This document shows positions 32,959 to 41,050 of a stretch of DNA of 64,000 nt, in pieces. The notes under the pieces were generated by a model, which was not told the DNA's origin, made no database searches, and saw only the letters and a program-made list of their open reading frames with translations. The translations under genes were made by a program, and so were the position numbers. This DNA comes from Pseudomonas sp. PSKL.D1. Lineage in GTDB: Bacteria; Pseudomonadota; Gammaproteobacteria; Pseudomonadales; Pseudomonadaceae. The stretch covers positions 2,838,001 to 2,902,000 of the forward strand of contig NZ_CP118607.1 in NCBI RefSeq assembly GCF_028898945.1, in the 5' to 3' direction. Positions within the stretch are counted from its first letter, which is position 1. Each line of letters begins with the position of its first letter.

Positions 32959-33849
32959 TCAACCCAGCAACCGGTGCCCGGCGACCTCGCCAAACAATTC
33001 AACCGGGTCTTGCAGGTTGCCCAGGTAACGGGGATGGAACAGCCATAGGTCGACCTGTGGCTTGAAATCGCTGATCGAGAGCACTTCCAGCGCATCGCGA
33101 TGCTTGCTGGCCAGCAGCAGCGGCTCGGGCACCAGGCCCAGACCCTGGCCGTTGGCGACCAGCCCCAGTTGCAGCTCGGTGCCGAAGGTTTCCAGGTTGA
33201 TTGACAGGCTCAGCCCTTGTTCGCTCAGCGCACGCTGCAGCCCGGCACGAAAGCCGCAACCATCGGGGTTGAGCACCCAGCCGCGGGTGTAGCAGTCCTT
33301 GAGCTTGTAACTGCGCTTGGCAACGCTGCCCTTGGCCGCCACCACTTTCAACGGCATACGCGCAATCGAGCGGCTGGCAATGCCCTCCGGGAAGATCTTG
33401 CCCGGCGGGAACAGTGCCGCGGCAGCATCCAGTTCGCCGTTTTCCATGCGTGCGATCAGGCTGCTGCCCCAGCCGCTGCTCACCTGGGTGCGCAACTGCG
33501 GGTAGGCCTCGCGGATGTGTGCCAGGGCCTCCAGCAGCACCACATCACCCAGGGTTTGCGGCACGCCCAGGCGCAAGGTGCCCGAGGGGGCACCGTCGTT
33601 GGCCACCAGTTCGCGCAGCGCGTCGATTTCGCGCAGTATTGCCTTGCACTGCTCGTACACCCGCAGGCCCATTGGGGTGGGCTTGAGTGGCTTGGTGTTG
33701 CGGTCGAGCAGGGTGGCACCAAGTGCTTCCTCGAAGTTCTGCACACGGCGGGTGATGGCCGGTTGTGTCAGTTGCAGGGCTTCGGCTGCCAGGTTGGTGG
33801 ATTGGCAACGGATGACGGCGACGAACGCGTCCATATCATCGATTTTCAT
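32959..33849 (-). CDS. LysR-family regulator (sulfur region)
   Basis: 296 residues. The N-terminal winged helix reads MDAFVAVIRCQSTNLAAEALQLTQPAITRRVQNFEEALGATLLDR, followed by the usual dimerisation helix and a periplasmic-binding-like effector domain. I chose the ATG at 33849, where the family usually begins; a GTG start at 33861 adds four residues and has no better ribosome site. It lies upstream of and co-directional with the SfnC-like gene and is the most likely local regulator of the organosulfur genes, although the global regulator CysB is another candidate. Confidence 0.88.
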   Translation of the reverse strand: MKIDDMDAFVAVIRCQSTNLAAEALQLTQPAITRRVQNFEEALGATLLDRNTKPLKPTPMGLRVYEQCKAILREIDALRELVANDGAPSGTLRLGVPQTLGDVVLLEALAHIREAYPQLRTQVSSGWGSSLIARMENGELDAAAALFPPGKIFPEGIASRSIARMPLKVVAAKGSVAKRSYKLKDCYTRGWVLNPDGCGFRAGLQRALSEQGLSLSINLETFGTELQLGLVANGQGLGLVPEPLLLASKHRDALEVLSISDFKPQVDLWLFHPRYLGNLQDPVELFGEVAGHRLLG

Positions 33850-33886
33850 ACTCGCGCTCACTGGTTCGAACGGGGGAAATACGTTT

Positions 33887-34894
33887 TTAGCATAATCTGA
33901 CGGGTGAGTGATGCCATGTCAAAATGATCTTGCCCACGTTCAGAGCGGCTTCCATCCGGCGATGGGCATCTGCGGCGCGTTCGAACGGGATCGTGCTGTC
34001 GACTACCGGCTCCAGGCCGCCAGCGCCGACGAAGCGGTTGAGCCAATGCGCCCGAAAGCGCCCGACCATCGCGTGCTTTTCTGGCTGGGTACGCGATTTC
34101 ATCACGGTGCCGATGATTTTCAGGTGGCGGTACAGGATGTCTTCGAGCCTTACCGCAACATCCCCGCCACCGCCCATGATGCCTACCTGAACCAGCCTGC
34201 CACCGTTGGCCAGTGCCTGCAGGTTACGGGCGAAGTATGGCTTGCCCACGAAATCGATGATCACATCGACGCCGCGGCCATCGGTGTGCTGCGCGACCAC
34301 CTCGGTAAAGTCCTGCGCCTTGTAATCGATGGCTACAGCGGCCCCCAAATGCTCGACGCGGGTGAGTTTGCCCGCGTCGGTCGTGGCAAAAACCTTGGCG
34401 CCCGCGGCATGGGCCAACTGCACTGCGGCCGAGCCTACGCCCCCCGCGGCGGCGTGGATGAGCACGGTTTCACCGGCCTTCAGCTGCGCCAGGTGCATCA
34501 TGGCTTCGTGTGCGGTGACGAACACCTCGGGTATGGCCGCTGCATGTACGTAGTCCAGGCCGGCAGGGATCGGCATTGCCATGCGGTAGTCGATGCGGGC
34601 GATTTCAGCATAGGCGCCGCCGCCCACAACACCCATGACTCGATCACCGATCTGGTAACCCTGTACCTGGCTGCCGATCTGGATGACCTCGCCGGCCATC
34701 TCCAGGCCCATGAGCGTCGAATCGCCAAAATTGGGGCGCCCGTAGCCGCCTGTTCGGTGGGTCAGGTCCGCCCGATTGACGCCGGCGGCATGCACTTGCA
34801 CCAACAGGTCGGTAGGGCGCACGGCCGGTGCCGGTACGTCGCTCAGCTGGAGCACTTCTGGGCCCCCGAACGTTTCAAAGGTAATGGCTTGCAT
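33887..34894 (-). CDS. NADPH:quinone oxidoreductase / zinc-less MDR-family reductase
   Basis: 335 residues of the medium-chain reductase superfamily, PIG3/quinone oxidoreductase branch: VHAAGVNRADLTHRTGGYG at the N-terminus, nucleotide fold ETVLIHAAAGGVGSAAVQLAHAAGAKVFAT, and GRLVQVGIMGGGG. Zinc ligands are absent, as in this branch. It follows the aldehyde dehydrogenase gene by 9 bp with GAGG before the ATG, so the two form an operon. Confidence 0.92.
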   Translation of the reverse strand: MQAITFETFGGPEVLQLSDVPAPAVRPTDLLVQVHAAGVNRADLTHRTGGYGRPNFGDSTLMGLEMAGEVIQIGSQVQGYQIGDRVMGVVGGGAYAEIARIDYRMAMPIPAGLDYVHAAAIPEVFVTAHEAMMHLAQLKAGETVLIHAAAGGVGSAAVQLAHAAGAKVFATTDAGKLTRVEHLGAAVAIDYKAQDFTEVVAQHTDGRGVDVIIDFVGKPYFARNLQALANGGRLVQVGIMGGGGDVAVRLEDILYRHLKIIGTVMKSRTQPEKHAMVGRFRAHWLNRFVGAGGLEPVVDSTIPFERAADAHRRMEAALNVGKIILTWHHSPVRLC

Positions 34895-34903
34895 GGCGGT
34901 GCC

Positions 34904-36340
34904 TCAGATCTGGCTGATGAATTTGTGGGTGAGGTAGTACTCGATGCCTTCCACGCCGCCCTCGGCGCCGTGGCCGCTTTCCTTGATCCCGCCGAAGGGC
35001 AGCTCGGTGGCGACGATGCGGTACTGGTTGATGCCGATCATGCCGGCCTCCAGGCCGTCGGCCACATCGATGGCCGTGCGGGCGCTGCGGGTGAAGGCAT
35101 AGGCTGAAAGCCCATAGGGCAGGCGATTGGCCTCTGCCAGCCCATCTGCAAGCTCATTGAATGGCATCAGGATGGCGATGGGGCCGAACGGCTCCTCATG
35201 CATGATGCGGGCGTCCATGGGCACGTTGGCCAGTACCGTGGGTGCGAAAAAGAACCCCGGGCCGGGCAAGGCTTCACCCCCTGCCAGCACGTGCGCGCCT
35301 TTGGCAACGGCATCTGCCACCAGCTCTTCCATCTTGCTCAGCTGCCGCCTGTTGGCCAGTGGCCCTACCTGGGTGTGCGGGTGCATGCCGTTGCCCACCC
35401 GCAATGCCAAGGTGGCGGCCACGAAGTGTTCGGCAAACTGCGCATAAGCCCCACGCTGGACGATGAAGCGTGTTGACGAAATACACACCTGGCCAGTACC
35501 CCGAAAGCGGTTGGCGGCGCCCTGTGTGGCGGCGTGCTCGATGTCTGCGTCGTCGAAAACCAGTACCGGGCCATGGCCGCCCAGTTCGAGGGTGATGGGC
35601 TTTACACCCTCGGCGGCCCGCCGCGACAGCAGGCGGCCGATGGGCACCGAGCCGGTGAACGTGACTTTGCGAATGATCGGCGAGGCAATCAGTTGGCTGG
35701 AAACCTCATCCGGTACGCCAAACACCACCTGCAGCACACCTTTGGGCAAGCCGGCATCGTCCAGTGCGCGGGCCAGTGCCAGCGCGGTGGCGGGGCTTTC
35801 TTCCCCGGGTTTGAGGATGACGCTGCAACCTGCCGCCAGGGCGGCAGACAGCTTGCGCGCCGGGGTGATGGCCGGGAAGTTCCAGGGCGTGAAGGCGGCC
35901 ACGGGCCCGATTGGCTGGCGCTTGACCATTTGCAACACGCCGGGGCGGTTGGCAGGTACCACACGGCCATCAATGCGACGGGCACTTTCGGCGAACCATT
36001 CAAAGTATTCGGCTGCTCGGGTCACTTCGTCCATGGCTTCGCCAATTGGCTTGCCTTCTTCCAGGGTCATCTGCGCGGCAATGTGCGGCGCACGCTCCAG
36101 CAGCAGGTCGGCAGCACGCTTGAGCACCCGCGCGCGCTCTGCGGGCACGGTGCTGCGCCATTGCTCAAAGCCGCGTTGCGCGGCCAACAGCGCGCGGTCC
36201 AGTTCAGCCGTGGTGGCCAGTGGTATCTGACCAATGACTTCCTCGGTTGCCGGGTTGATGACCGGCGCGGTGTGGTGGCTTTTGGCGTCGAGCCATTGGC
36301 CGTCGATGAAGAGGTAAAGCGGGTCGTAGGGCGTGTTCAT
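34904..36340 (-). CDS. NAD(P)-dependent succinate-semialdehyde dehydrogenase-like aldehyde dehydrogenase
   Basis: 478 residues. The aldehyde dehydrogenase active site is intact: general base in LELGGHGPVLVF, catalytic Cys in FRGTGQVCISSTRF, and cofactor loop FTGSVPIGRLL. The pattern LPYGLSAYAFTRS and the C-terminal LPFGGIKESGHGAEGGVEGIEYYL place it in the GabD-like group. I favour the ATG at 36340 (AAGG 8 bases upstream); the in-frame ATG at 36355 adds five residues. It forms an operon with the quinone oxidoreductase and is divergent from a LysR gene that probably regulates it. Confidence 0.9.
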   Translation of the reverse strand: MNTPYDPLYLFIDGQWLDAKSHHTAPVINPATEEVIGQIPLATTAELDRALLAAQRGFEQWRSTVPAERARVLKRAADLLLERAPHIAAQMTLEEGKPIGEAMDEVTRAAEYFEWFAESARRIDGRVVPANRPGVLQMVKRQPIGPVAAFTPWNFPAITPARKLSAALAAGCSVILKPGEESPATALALARALDDAGLPKGVLQVVFGVPDEVSSQLIASPIIRKVTFTGSVPIGRLLSRRAAEGVKPITLELGGHGPVLVFDDADIEHAATQGAANRFRGTGQVCISSTRFIVQRGAYAQFAEHFVAATLALRVGNGMHPHTQVGPLANRRQLSKMEELVADAVAKGAHVLAGGEALPGPGFFFAPTVLANVPMDARIMHEEPFGPIAILMPFNELADGLAEANRLPYGLSAYAFTRSARTAIDVADGLEAGMIGINQYRIVATELPFGGIKESGHGAEGGVEGIEYYLTHKFISQI

Positions 36341-36549
36341 GGCGGTGGCCTTCATGGGGATCTCGGTTTGGGGTCAGCCTGAAGGGCGGCGGTTGCCGGC
36401 CCGTGAATCCAGTCTATGGCGGTCACCTGCGTGGATTTAGCCCGTTACAAGGGAATGATTGTTGTGGCCAACGGTAAAATCGCTTCCCAATGCGCGTTGA
36501 TTTGCACACAGTGGCCGTTGAATGTGCTGAGCCGATGGGGAGGGGTGTG

Positions 36550-37479
36550 ATGGACAAGTTTTCGAACATGGCGGTGTTCGTGAAGGTGGTTGAGATGGGC
36601 AGCTTCACGGCCGTGGCCAACCACCTGGACTCCACGGTGGGGAATGTCTCCCGGGCAGTGTCGGCACTTGAGCAGATGCTCGACACCCGCCTGCTCCAAC
36701 GCTCCACTCGGCGCCTGGCGGTTACCGACGCCGGCCAGCGTTATTACGCACGCTGCACCGCCATCCTTGCCGACCTGGAAAATGCCGAAGCCCAAGCCCG
36801 CAATGCATTGCTCGAGCCACGTGGCACGCTGCGCGTGCACTGCGTACCGGGGCTGGCTCGGCACTTGGTGACAGCGGCGGCCCTGCACTATCGCGACACG
36901 TATGCAGAGGTCACGGTAGACCTGATGCTTTCGCAAAGAATGCCGAACCTGCTGGAAGACCAACTGGATGTCTCGATCCAGATCGCCAGGGTGTTGCCGG
37001 ACTCAAGCTATGTCAGCCAGAAGATCGGGGTAAGTCACTGCGTGCTGGTGGCATCGCCGCAATACCTGGCAAAACATGGCGCGCCACAGGCACCCGCTGA
37101 CCTGGCAGATCACGCCTGCCTGCTGCTCAACACCGTGGACTACGCGCGTGACGCGTGGGAACTCAAGAGCCGCAAGGGCGATGCAACGTTCATCCCCAGT
37201 GGGCCAAGCTTCAGTGTGAATGACATGGAGGCCATGGCCGTGGCGGTGCAAAGCGGGGCGGGGATCGGGCTGCTGGCGGGCTTCGCCGCCATGGACGGGT
37301 TGCGTGCGGGGAGCCTTGTGCGCGTGCTGCCGGGCTATTACACGCAGGCGCGCAATGTGTATGCGGTGTACACGTCGCGGCAGTTTGTGGATGCCAAGAT
37401 CACGCGATTCATGGAGGTGCTCAGGGCCACCGTGGGTAATGAGCTGGCAGCGATTGCCGAAGCGCTGAACGTGGATTGA
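36550..37479 (+). CDS. LysR-family regulator (CrgA-type) next to aldehyde dehydrogenase operon
   Basis: 309 residues from the ATG at 36550 (AGGGG upstream; the ORF extension to 36490 has no homologous content). The winged helix is MAVFVKVVEMGSFTAVANHLDSTVGNVSRAVSALEQMLDTRLLQRSTRRL, and the effector domain matches the CrgA/PA2 type (RVHCVPGLARHLVTAAALHY, LLEDQLDVSIQIARVLPDSSY). Divergent from the aldehyde dehydrogenase/quinone oxidoreductase operon across ~209 bp, the classical arrangement for its target. Confidence 0.9.
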   Translation: MDKFSNMAVFVKVVEMGSFTAVANHLDSTVGNVSRAVSALEQMLDTRLLQRSTRRLAVTDAGQRYYARCTAILADLENAEAQARNALLEPRGTLRVHCVPGLARHLVTAAALHYRDTYAEVTVDLMLSQRMPNLLEDQLDVSIQIARVLPDSSYVSQKIGVSHCVLVASPQYLAKHGAPQAPADLADHACLLLNTVDYARDAWELKSRKGDATFIPSGPSFSVNDMEAMAVAVQSGAGIGLLAGFAAMDGLRAGSLVRVLPGYYTQARNVYAVYTSRQFVDAKITRFMEVLRATVGNELAAIAEALNVD

Positions 37480-37483
37480 GGCA

Positions 37484-37513
37484 TGCAGGGCCTTGCAGCA
37501 GCAAGGCCCTGCA
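37484..37513. terminator. Strong hairpin between convergent LysR and katB
   Basis: TGCAGGGCCTTGC and GCAAGGCCCTGCA form a perfect 13-bp stem with an AGCA loop, located between the two stop codons. There is no clear T run on either side; position suggests bidirectional termination. Confidence 0.65.
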
Positions 37514-37522
37514 GCACGGCTA

Positions 37523-39064
37523 TCAGTCCTGCAGCCTGGCTGCCAGTTGCTGGACCCGCTTGAGGTCGGCCTTGGCCACTTTGGCCAGCCCGGTGCCGTA
37601 GTCCGCATCCGCTTTGTAGAAGAACGACAGCATGATGTAACGGCTTTGTTCGTCAGCGGTGGCCAACGCTTCACCCAGGCTGTTGATCAGGTCGGTCTGT
37701 TCCTTTTTGCTGTAGGACCGGTACAGCTCGCCTGCCTGCTTGAAGTTTTGCTCACGGCGGATCTTGGCTTGCTGGGTGGTGCCGTTGAGCGGGGTCTGAA
37801 CGTAACGGGCAGCGGGCTGCTCCTCACGCGGCTGCAGCCGGCTTGGCTGGTAGTTCACGCCGCTGTTGCTGGCGCCATGGTTGGCCGGCCCATCCTGGTT
37901 GATGGTGTTGACCTCCACACGCGGGCGGTTGACCGGCAGGCTCAGGCCATTGGCACCCACACGGTGCATCTGCGTGTCGGCATAGGCGAACAGGCGCCCT
38001 TGCAGCAGGCGGTCTTCGGACGGTTCGATGCCCGGTACCAGGTTCGACGGCGCCATGGCGACCTGTTCGGTTTCCTGGAAGAAGTTGTCGACGTTGCGGT
38101 TAAGTACCATCTGGCCGATCTTGCGCTCTGGGATGTTGGGCCAGATCTTGGTGGCGTCCAGCGGGTCGTAGTCCAGTTTGGCCATGTCTTCAGGCTTGAG
38201 CACCTGGATGTACAAGTCCCACTTCGGGAAGTTGCCTTTGTTGATCGCGCTGACCAGGTCGTGGGTCATGTGGCTGTAGTCGCGGCCCTGGATTTGCGCG
38301 ACCTGTTGCGGGTCAAGGTTCTTTTGGCCTTGCAGGCTCTTCCAGTGGAACTTGACGTAGTGCACGTCACCTTTGGCATTTACAAACTTGTAAGCGTGAA
38401 CGCTGTTGCCGTCCATTTCACGGTAGCTGGCCGGGGTACCTTCGTTGGAGTACAACAACGTCAGCGTACGGGTTGCTTCAGGTACATGGGAGAAGAAGTC
38501 GAAGCGGCGCGAATCGTCATCGAGGTTGGTGCGCGGGTCCGGCTTGAAGGCATGCACCATGTCCGGGAACTTGATGGCATCGCGGATGAAGAACGTCGGG
38601 AAGTTGTTGCCTACCAGGTCCCAGTTGCCATCAGCGGTATAGAATTTGGTGGCAAAACCGCGGGGGTCGCGCAGTGTTTCCGGCGAGTGAGTGCCGTGAA
38701 CGACCGACGAGAAACGCACCATGACCGGGGTCTTCTCCCCTGGGCGGAACACCTTGGCCATGCTCAGTTCGCTGATGTCGGCGCTGGCGACGAATTCGCC
38801 GTGAGCACCGGTGCCCCGGGCATGCACCACACGCTCCGGGATGCGTTCGCGGTCAAAGCGCTGAAGCTTTTGCAGCAGCTGTACGTCTTGCAACAAAACG
38901 GAACCGTTTTCGCCAGCGGTTTGTGAGTTCTGGTTGTCGCCGACGGGGGCGCCGTTGTCACGTGTCAGTGTGGCCGCTTGAACCGACTGCGCCAGCAGTG
39001 TCGTGGCCAAGGCGGCCGTGACCAGCAAGCGGCCGGGTTGGAAATGGGGCAGGGAAGGGATCAT
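37523..39064 (-). CDS. katB: Periplasmic monofunctional heme catalase (KatB type)
   Basis: 513 residues, the length of Pseudomonas aeruginosa KatB. A cleavable signal peptide (residues ~1-30, ending SVQAA) marks it as exported. The catalytic His lies in RERIPERVVHARGTGAHGEF, the Asn in LVGNNFPTFFIRD, and the proximal heme Tyr in RLFAYADTQMHRVG. It decomposes hydrogen peroxide. AGGAG precedes the ATG. The upstream region contains a small palindrome ATCGCTTATGCGAT at 39148-39161 that might be part of an OxyR-type site, but I cannot confirm it. Confidence 0.93.
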   Translation of the reverse strand: MIPSLPHFQPGRLLVTAALATTLLAQSVQAATLTRDNGAPVGDNQNSQTAGENGSVLLQDVQLLQKLQRFDRERIPERVVHARGTGAHGEFVASADISELSMAKVFRPGEKTPVMVRFSSVVHGTHSPETLRDPRGFATKFYTADGNWDLVGNNFPTFFIRDAIKFPDMVHAFKPDPRTNLDDDSRRFDFFSHVPEATRTLTLLYSNEGTPASYREMDGNSVHAYKFVNAKGDVHYVKFHWKSLQGQKNLDPQQVAQIQGRDYSHMTHDLVSAINKGNFPKWDLYIQVLKPEDMAKLDYDPLDATKIWPNIPERKIGQMVLNRNVDNFFQETEQVAMAPSNLVPGIEPSEDRLLQGRLFAYADTQMHRVGANGLSLPVNRPRVEVNTINQDGPANHGASNSGVNYQPSRLQPREEQPAARYVQTPLNGTTQQAKIRREQNFKQAGELYRSYSKKEQTDLINSLGEALATADEQSRYIMLSFFYKADADYGTGLAKVAKADLKRVQQLAARLQD

Positions 39065-39212
39065 AGAGTACTCCTGATGGCTCTAGCATGCGCTTTTGGT
39101 GCGCTGGCCAGAATTCTAGGAAGTTAATCCTGATCATCTAAATTGATATCGCTTATGCGATTGATTGGCCATTTCAATTTGTGCAGGGAAGCGGCAGGGC
39201 TATAACCCTGCA

Positions 39213-39911
39213 CTAAGCGCCTGCCACCAGTTTGTTCACGCTGGTAATCCGCCCGCTCCATACCATTTCATAATGAGATGACTGGATGATCGAGGCCACC
39301 TGGCGTGGAGTCGTCAGCGCCCAGCAGGTGTTGCCCATCGCGCGAACCGAGTGATAGCGCAGCCCCGGCGCCTTGGCAGCTTTCACGTCCCGGCCCAACG
39401 CGCGTGCAAACGTGTAGTCATCCGGTGCGTAGATCGGGTGCGTCAAAGGCAGGCTGGTCGCGTCGAGCACGCCGGCTTCATCAAATTGGCAAACCAGCCC
39501 CCTGAACACGAAGCGCTCGTAATTCAGGCCATGGACCTTGCTCCAGTACGCTTGTTGATGGTGGCGCACTTCGGCAATGGCGGTTTCCATGGTGTCGGCC
39601 AGGTACAGCATGCCGAACGAGCCGTCCGCGAAGCGCGAACCGTCAGGGTTCACATGGGTAAAGGGTGCTGTCGCGTAAGAACAACCCTTGATCCCGAATG
39701 GAATTTCGCTGCGTGGAATCAGGTTAAGGCTGCCGACTTCGTTCTGCAGCCGGGGGTTGGTGAGTGCCTGAACCGCATACAGGATGTCGAACTCATCCGC
39801 GCTCGCGACGTCATCGAACAGCGCGATGGGGGGGAACTTCGAATTCACCAACCGGTACGACTGGATGAGGCCACCGCCGCGTACTGCGTGCAAGCTTGCA
39901 GCATTTACCAT
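39213..39911 (-). CDS. RES-domain toxin (NAD+-degrading) of a RES-Xre toxin-antitoxin system
   Basis: 232 residues with the RES-family layout: an N-terminal SYRLVNSKFPP, the glycine/aromatic block FADGSFGMLYLADTMETAIAEVRHHQ, and a C-terminal PLTHPIYAPDDYTFARALGRDVKAAKAPGLRYHSVR containing the Arg and Ser that give the family its name. Known RES toxins degrade NAD+ and arrest growth. The start codon lies 7 bp inside the end of the antitoxin gene, so the two are co-translated. Confidence 0.9.
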   Translation of the reverse strand: MVNAASLHAVRGGGLIQSYRLVNSKFPPIALFDDVASADEFDILYAVQALTNPRLQNEVGSLNLIPRSEIPFGIKGCSYATAPFTHVNPDGSRFADGSFGMLYLADTMETAIAEVRHHQQAYWSKVHGLNYERFVFRGLVCQFDEAGVLDATSLPLTHPIYAPDDYTFARALGRDVKAAKAPGLRYHSVRAMGNTCWALTTPRQVASIIQSSHYEMVWSGRITSVNKLVAGA

Positions 39912-40306
39912 TGGGCACCACGCAGCGCATCGATGCGCCGGAATGTTTCGTAAAGCTGGATGAAGGAGCCTTCCCCCATGATGTCCAGCGGTGAGCGGCC
40001 GTCGAAAAAGGCATTGTCATTGGCCATGGACGGGAAGCCGTAGACGTTCTCCGGGTTGTCGAAAATCGTGCGCAGGCTGGCGTGAATGTTCAGCACAAGG
40101 CTGATGCGGGCAATCTGGTCGCTGTCCAGGCTAACCGAGCGCTGTTGATCCTTGGCGCGGGCATAGGTGCTGCGGGAAATACGCAGCACATTTTCAATCT
40201 GCCTGGAGGTGGAGTTCCATTTTTCCATGATGTTCACTGCAGTGCGAAGCGCAACGGCACCCGCATCCTTGCTGGCAGGGGCTTGCTGGCTGGGCATTTG
40301 GCTCAT
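39905..40306 (-). CDS. Xre/MbcA/ParS-type antitoxin of a RES-Xre system
   Basis: 133 residues. The N-terminal half is an Xre-like HTH (IENVLRISRSTYARAKDQQ) and the C-terminal half the ParS/MbcA toxin-binding domain (LVLNIHASLRTIFDNPENVYGFPSMANDNAFFDGRSPLDIMGEGSFIQLYETFRRIDALRG). The ATG at 40306 is chosen for the GGAG 7 bases upstream. It neutralises the RES toxin and should autoregulate the operon through the large inverted repeat at 40325-40365. Confidence 0.9.
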   Translation of the reverse strand: MSQMPSQQAPASKDAGAVALRTAVNIMEKWNSTSRQIENVLRISRSTYARAKDQQRSVSLDSDQIARISLVLNIHASLRTIFDNPENVYGFPSMANDNAFFDGRSPLDIMGEGSFIQLYETFRRIDALRGAQW

Positions 40307-40324
40307 GGGTATCTCCATGATTGT

Positions 40325-40365
40325 GATCTGTAGATTCAAATTTAGCTTAAATGAATCTTCAGATC
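40325..40365. promoter_or_regulatory. Inverted-repeat operator of the RES-Xre operon
   Basis: GATCTGTAGATTCA (40325-40338) and TGAATCTTCAGATC (40352-40365) are inverted 14-bp arms that match at 13 positions, separated by an AT-rich 13-bp spacer. The left arm ends 19 bp from the antitoxin start, so a bound repressor would cover the promoter. Xre-type antitoxins bind such repeats; this assignment is inference. Confidence 0.72.
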
Positions 40366-40550
40366 AAATCCGCTGGCTCAGCATGACGCTTCGGTACATC
40401 GGGTAAAGGCCGGGGGGCAGCCTCCAGCCGTGCTTTCAATTGGGCTACGTAGGCCTGCGCTTGCTCAGCATTGGTAAACGAAACTGCAATACCATTAATG
40501 ATCACTTTGCAGTCCGAGCCGTTGCAGGGGTACTGGATATCGATCTTCAT
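40359..40550 (-). CDS. Small conserved-looking hypothetical protein (63 aa)
   Basis: 63 residues, MKIDIQYPCNGSDCKVII followed by an Ala/Gln-rich helix (TNAEQAQAYVAQLKARLEAA) and a Pro-rich tail. AGGAG lies 10 bases before the ATG. Two Cys residues near the N-terminus (CNGSDC) could form a disulfide or bind metal. It runs toward the RES-Xre operon and its last codons overlap the right arm of the operator. I do not recognise a function. Confidence 0.55.
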   Translation of the reverse strand: MKIDIQYPCNGSDCKVIINGIAVSFTNAEQAQAYVAQLKARLEAAPRPLPDVPKRHAEPADLI

Positions 40551-40684
40551 GCTGCTCAGCTCCTGAGTGTTTAACGGTATGCGGGTGGGTCAGCTACCAG
40601 GGAAATACCTACCGTTGAACAAGGGTGCCGGGTTTACCGGGGCATGGCTGTCGGATAAATCCGTTTACGTTGACCGCGCGAGCA

Positions 40685-40945
40685 TCACTTGAGGTGCGGG
40701 CGCTCCGCCAATGCCCACATCACCTTTTTGTTCTCCAGCCTCAGCTTTTCCAGATCAGCCATCAGCAAGGCATTCATCTGCACAAGCTTGGCCGTGTTCC
40801 TGCGCGAACGGCGCAGCTCGGCCCAGACATCCCTCAGTTCACTGTGGAGCAGGGCGCATTCTTCCCGGGCCATTGCCAACGGGCTTGGTACATCCAGGCT
40901 GAAGTCAGAGTCGTCATTCATGAGGGAAATCCGGAAGGAGAACAT
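40685..40945 (-). CDS. Small hypothetical coiled-coil protein (86 aa)
   Basis: 86 residues from an ATG at 40945 that has AGGAG 5 bases upstream; a longer frame to 41017 is possible but has no ribosome site. Residues ~25-80 (REECALLHSELRDVWAELRRSRRNTAKLVQMNALLMADLEKLRLENKKV) are strongly helical with heptad-like Leu spacing. It is the gene after the tyrosinase operon terminator. Function unknown. Confidence 0.5.
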   Translation of the reverse strand: MFSFRISLMNDDSDFSLDVPSPLAMAREECALLHSELRDVWAELRRSRRNTAKLVQMNALLMADLEKLRLENKKVMWALAERPHLK

Positions 40946-41013
40946 TTGTACTCCTGGCAGGATAGCGGCCATTACTGGATATATCAACAGTGGTTTATGG
41001 GTTCGGAAAAGTC

Positions 41014-41046
41014 GCAACCGGGGCGAGCAGTTTTCGCCCCGGTTGC
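41014..41046 (-). terminator. Terminator of the tyrosinase operon
   Basis: GCAACCGGGGCGA and TCGCCCCGGTTGC form a 13-bp GC-rich stem with a 7-base loop. On the minus strand it begins 4 bases after the cytochrome gene stop and is followed by GACTTTTCC, a short T run consistent with intrinsic termination. Confidence 0.8.
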
Positions 41047-41050
41047 GGGG

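Noticed and set aside
39148..39161. OxyR site upstream of katB
   Set aside because: A short palindrome is present, but the four-block OxyR spacing could not be matched convincingly.
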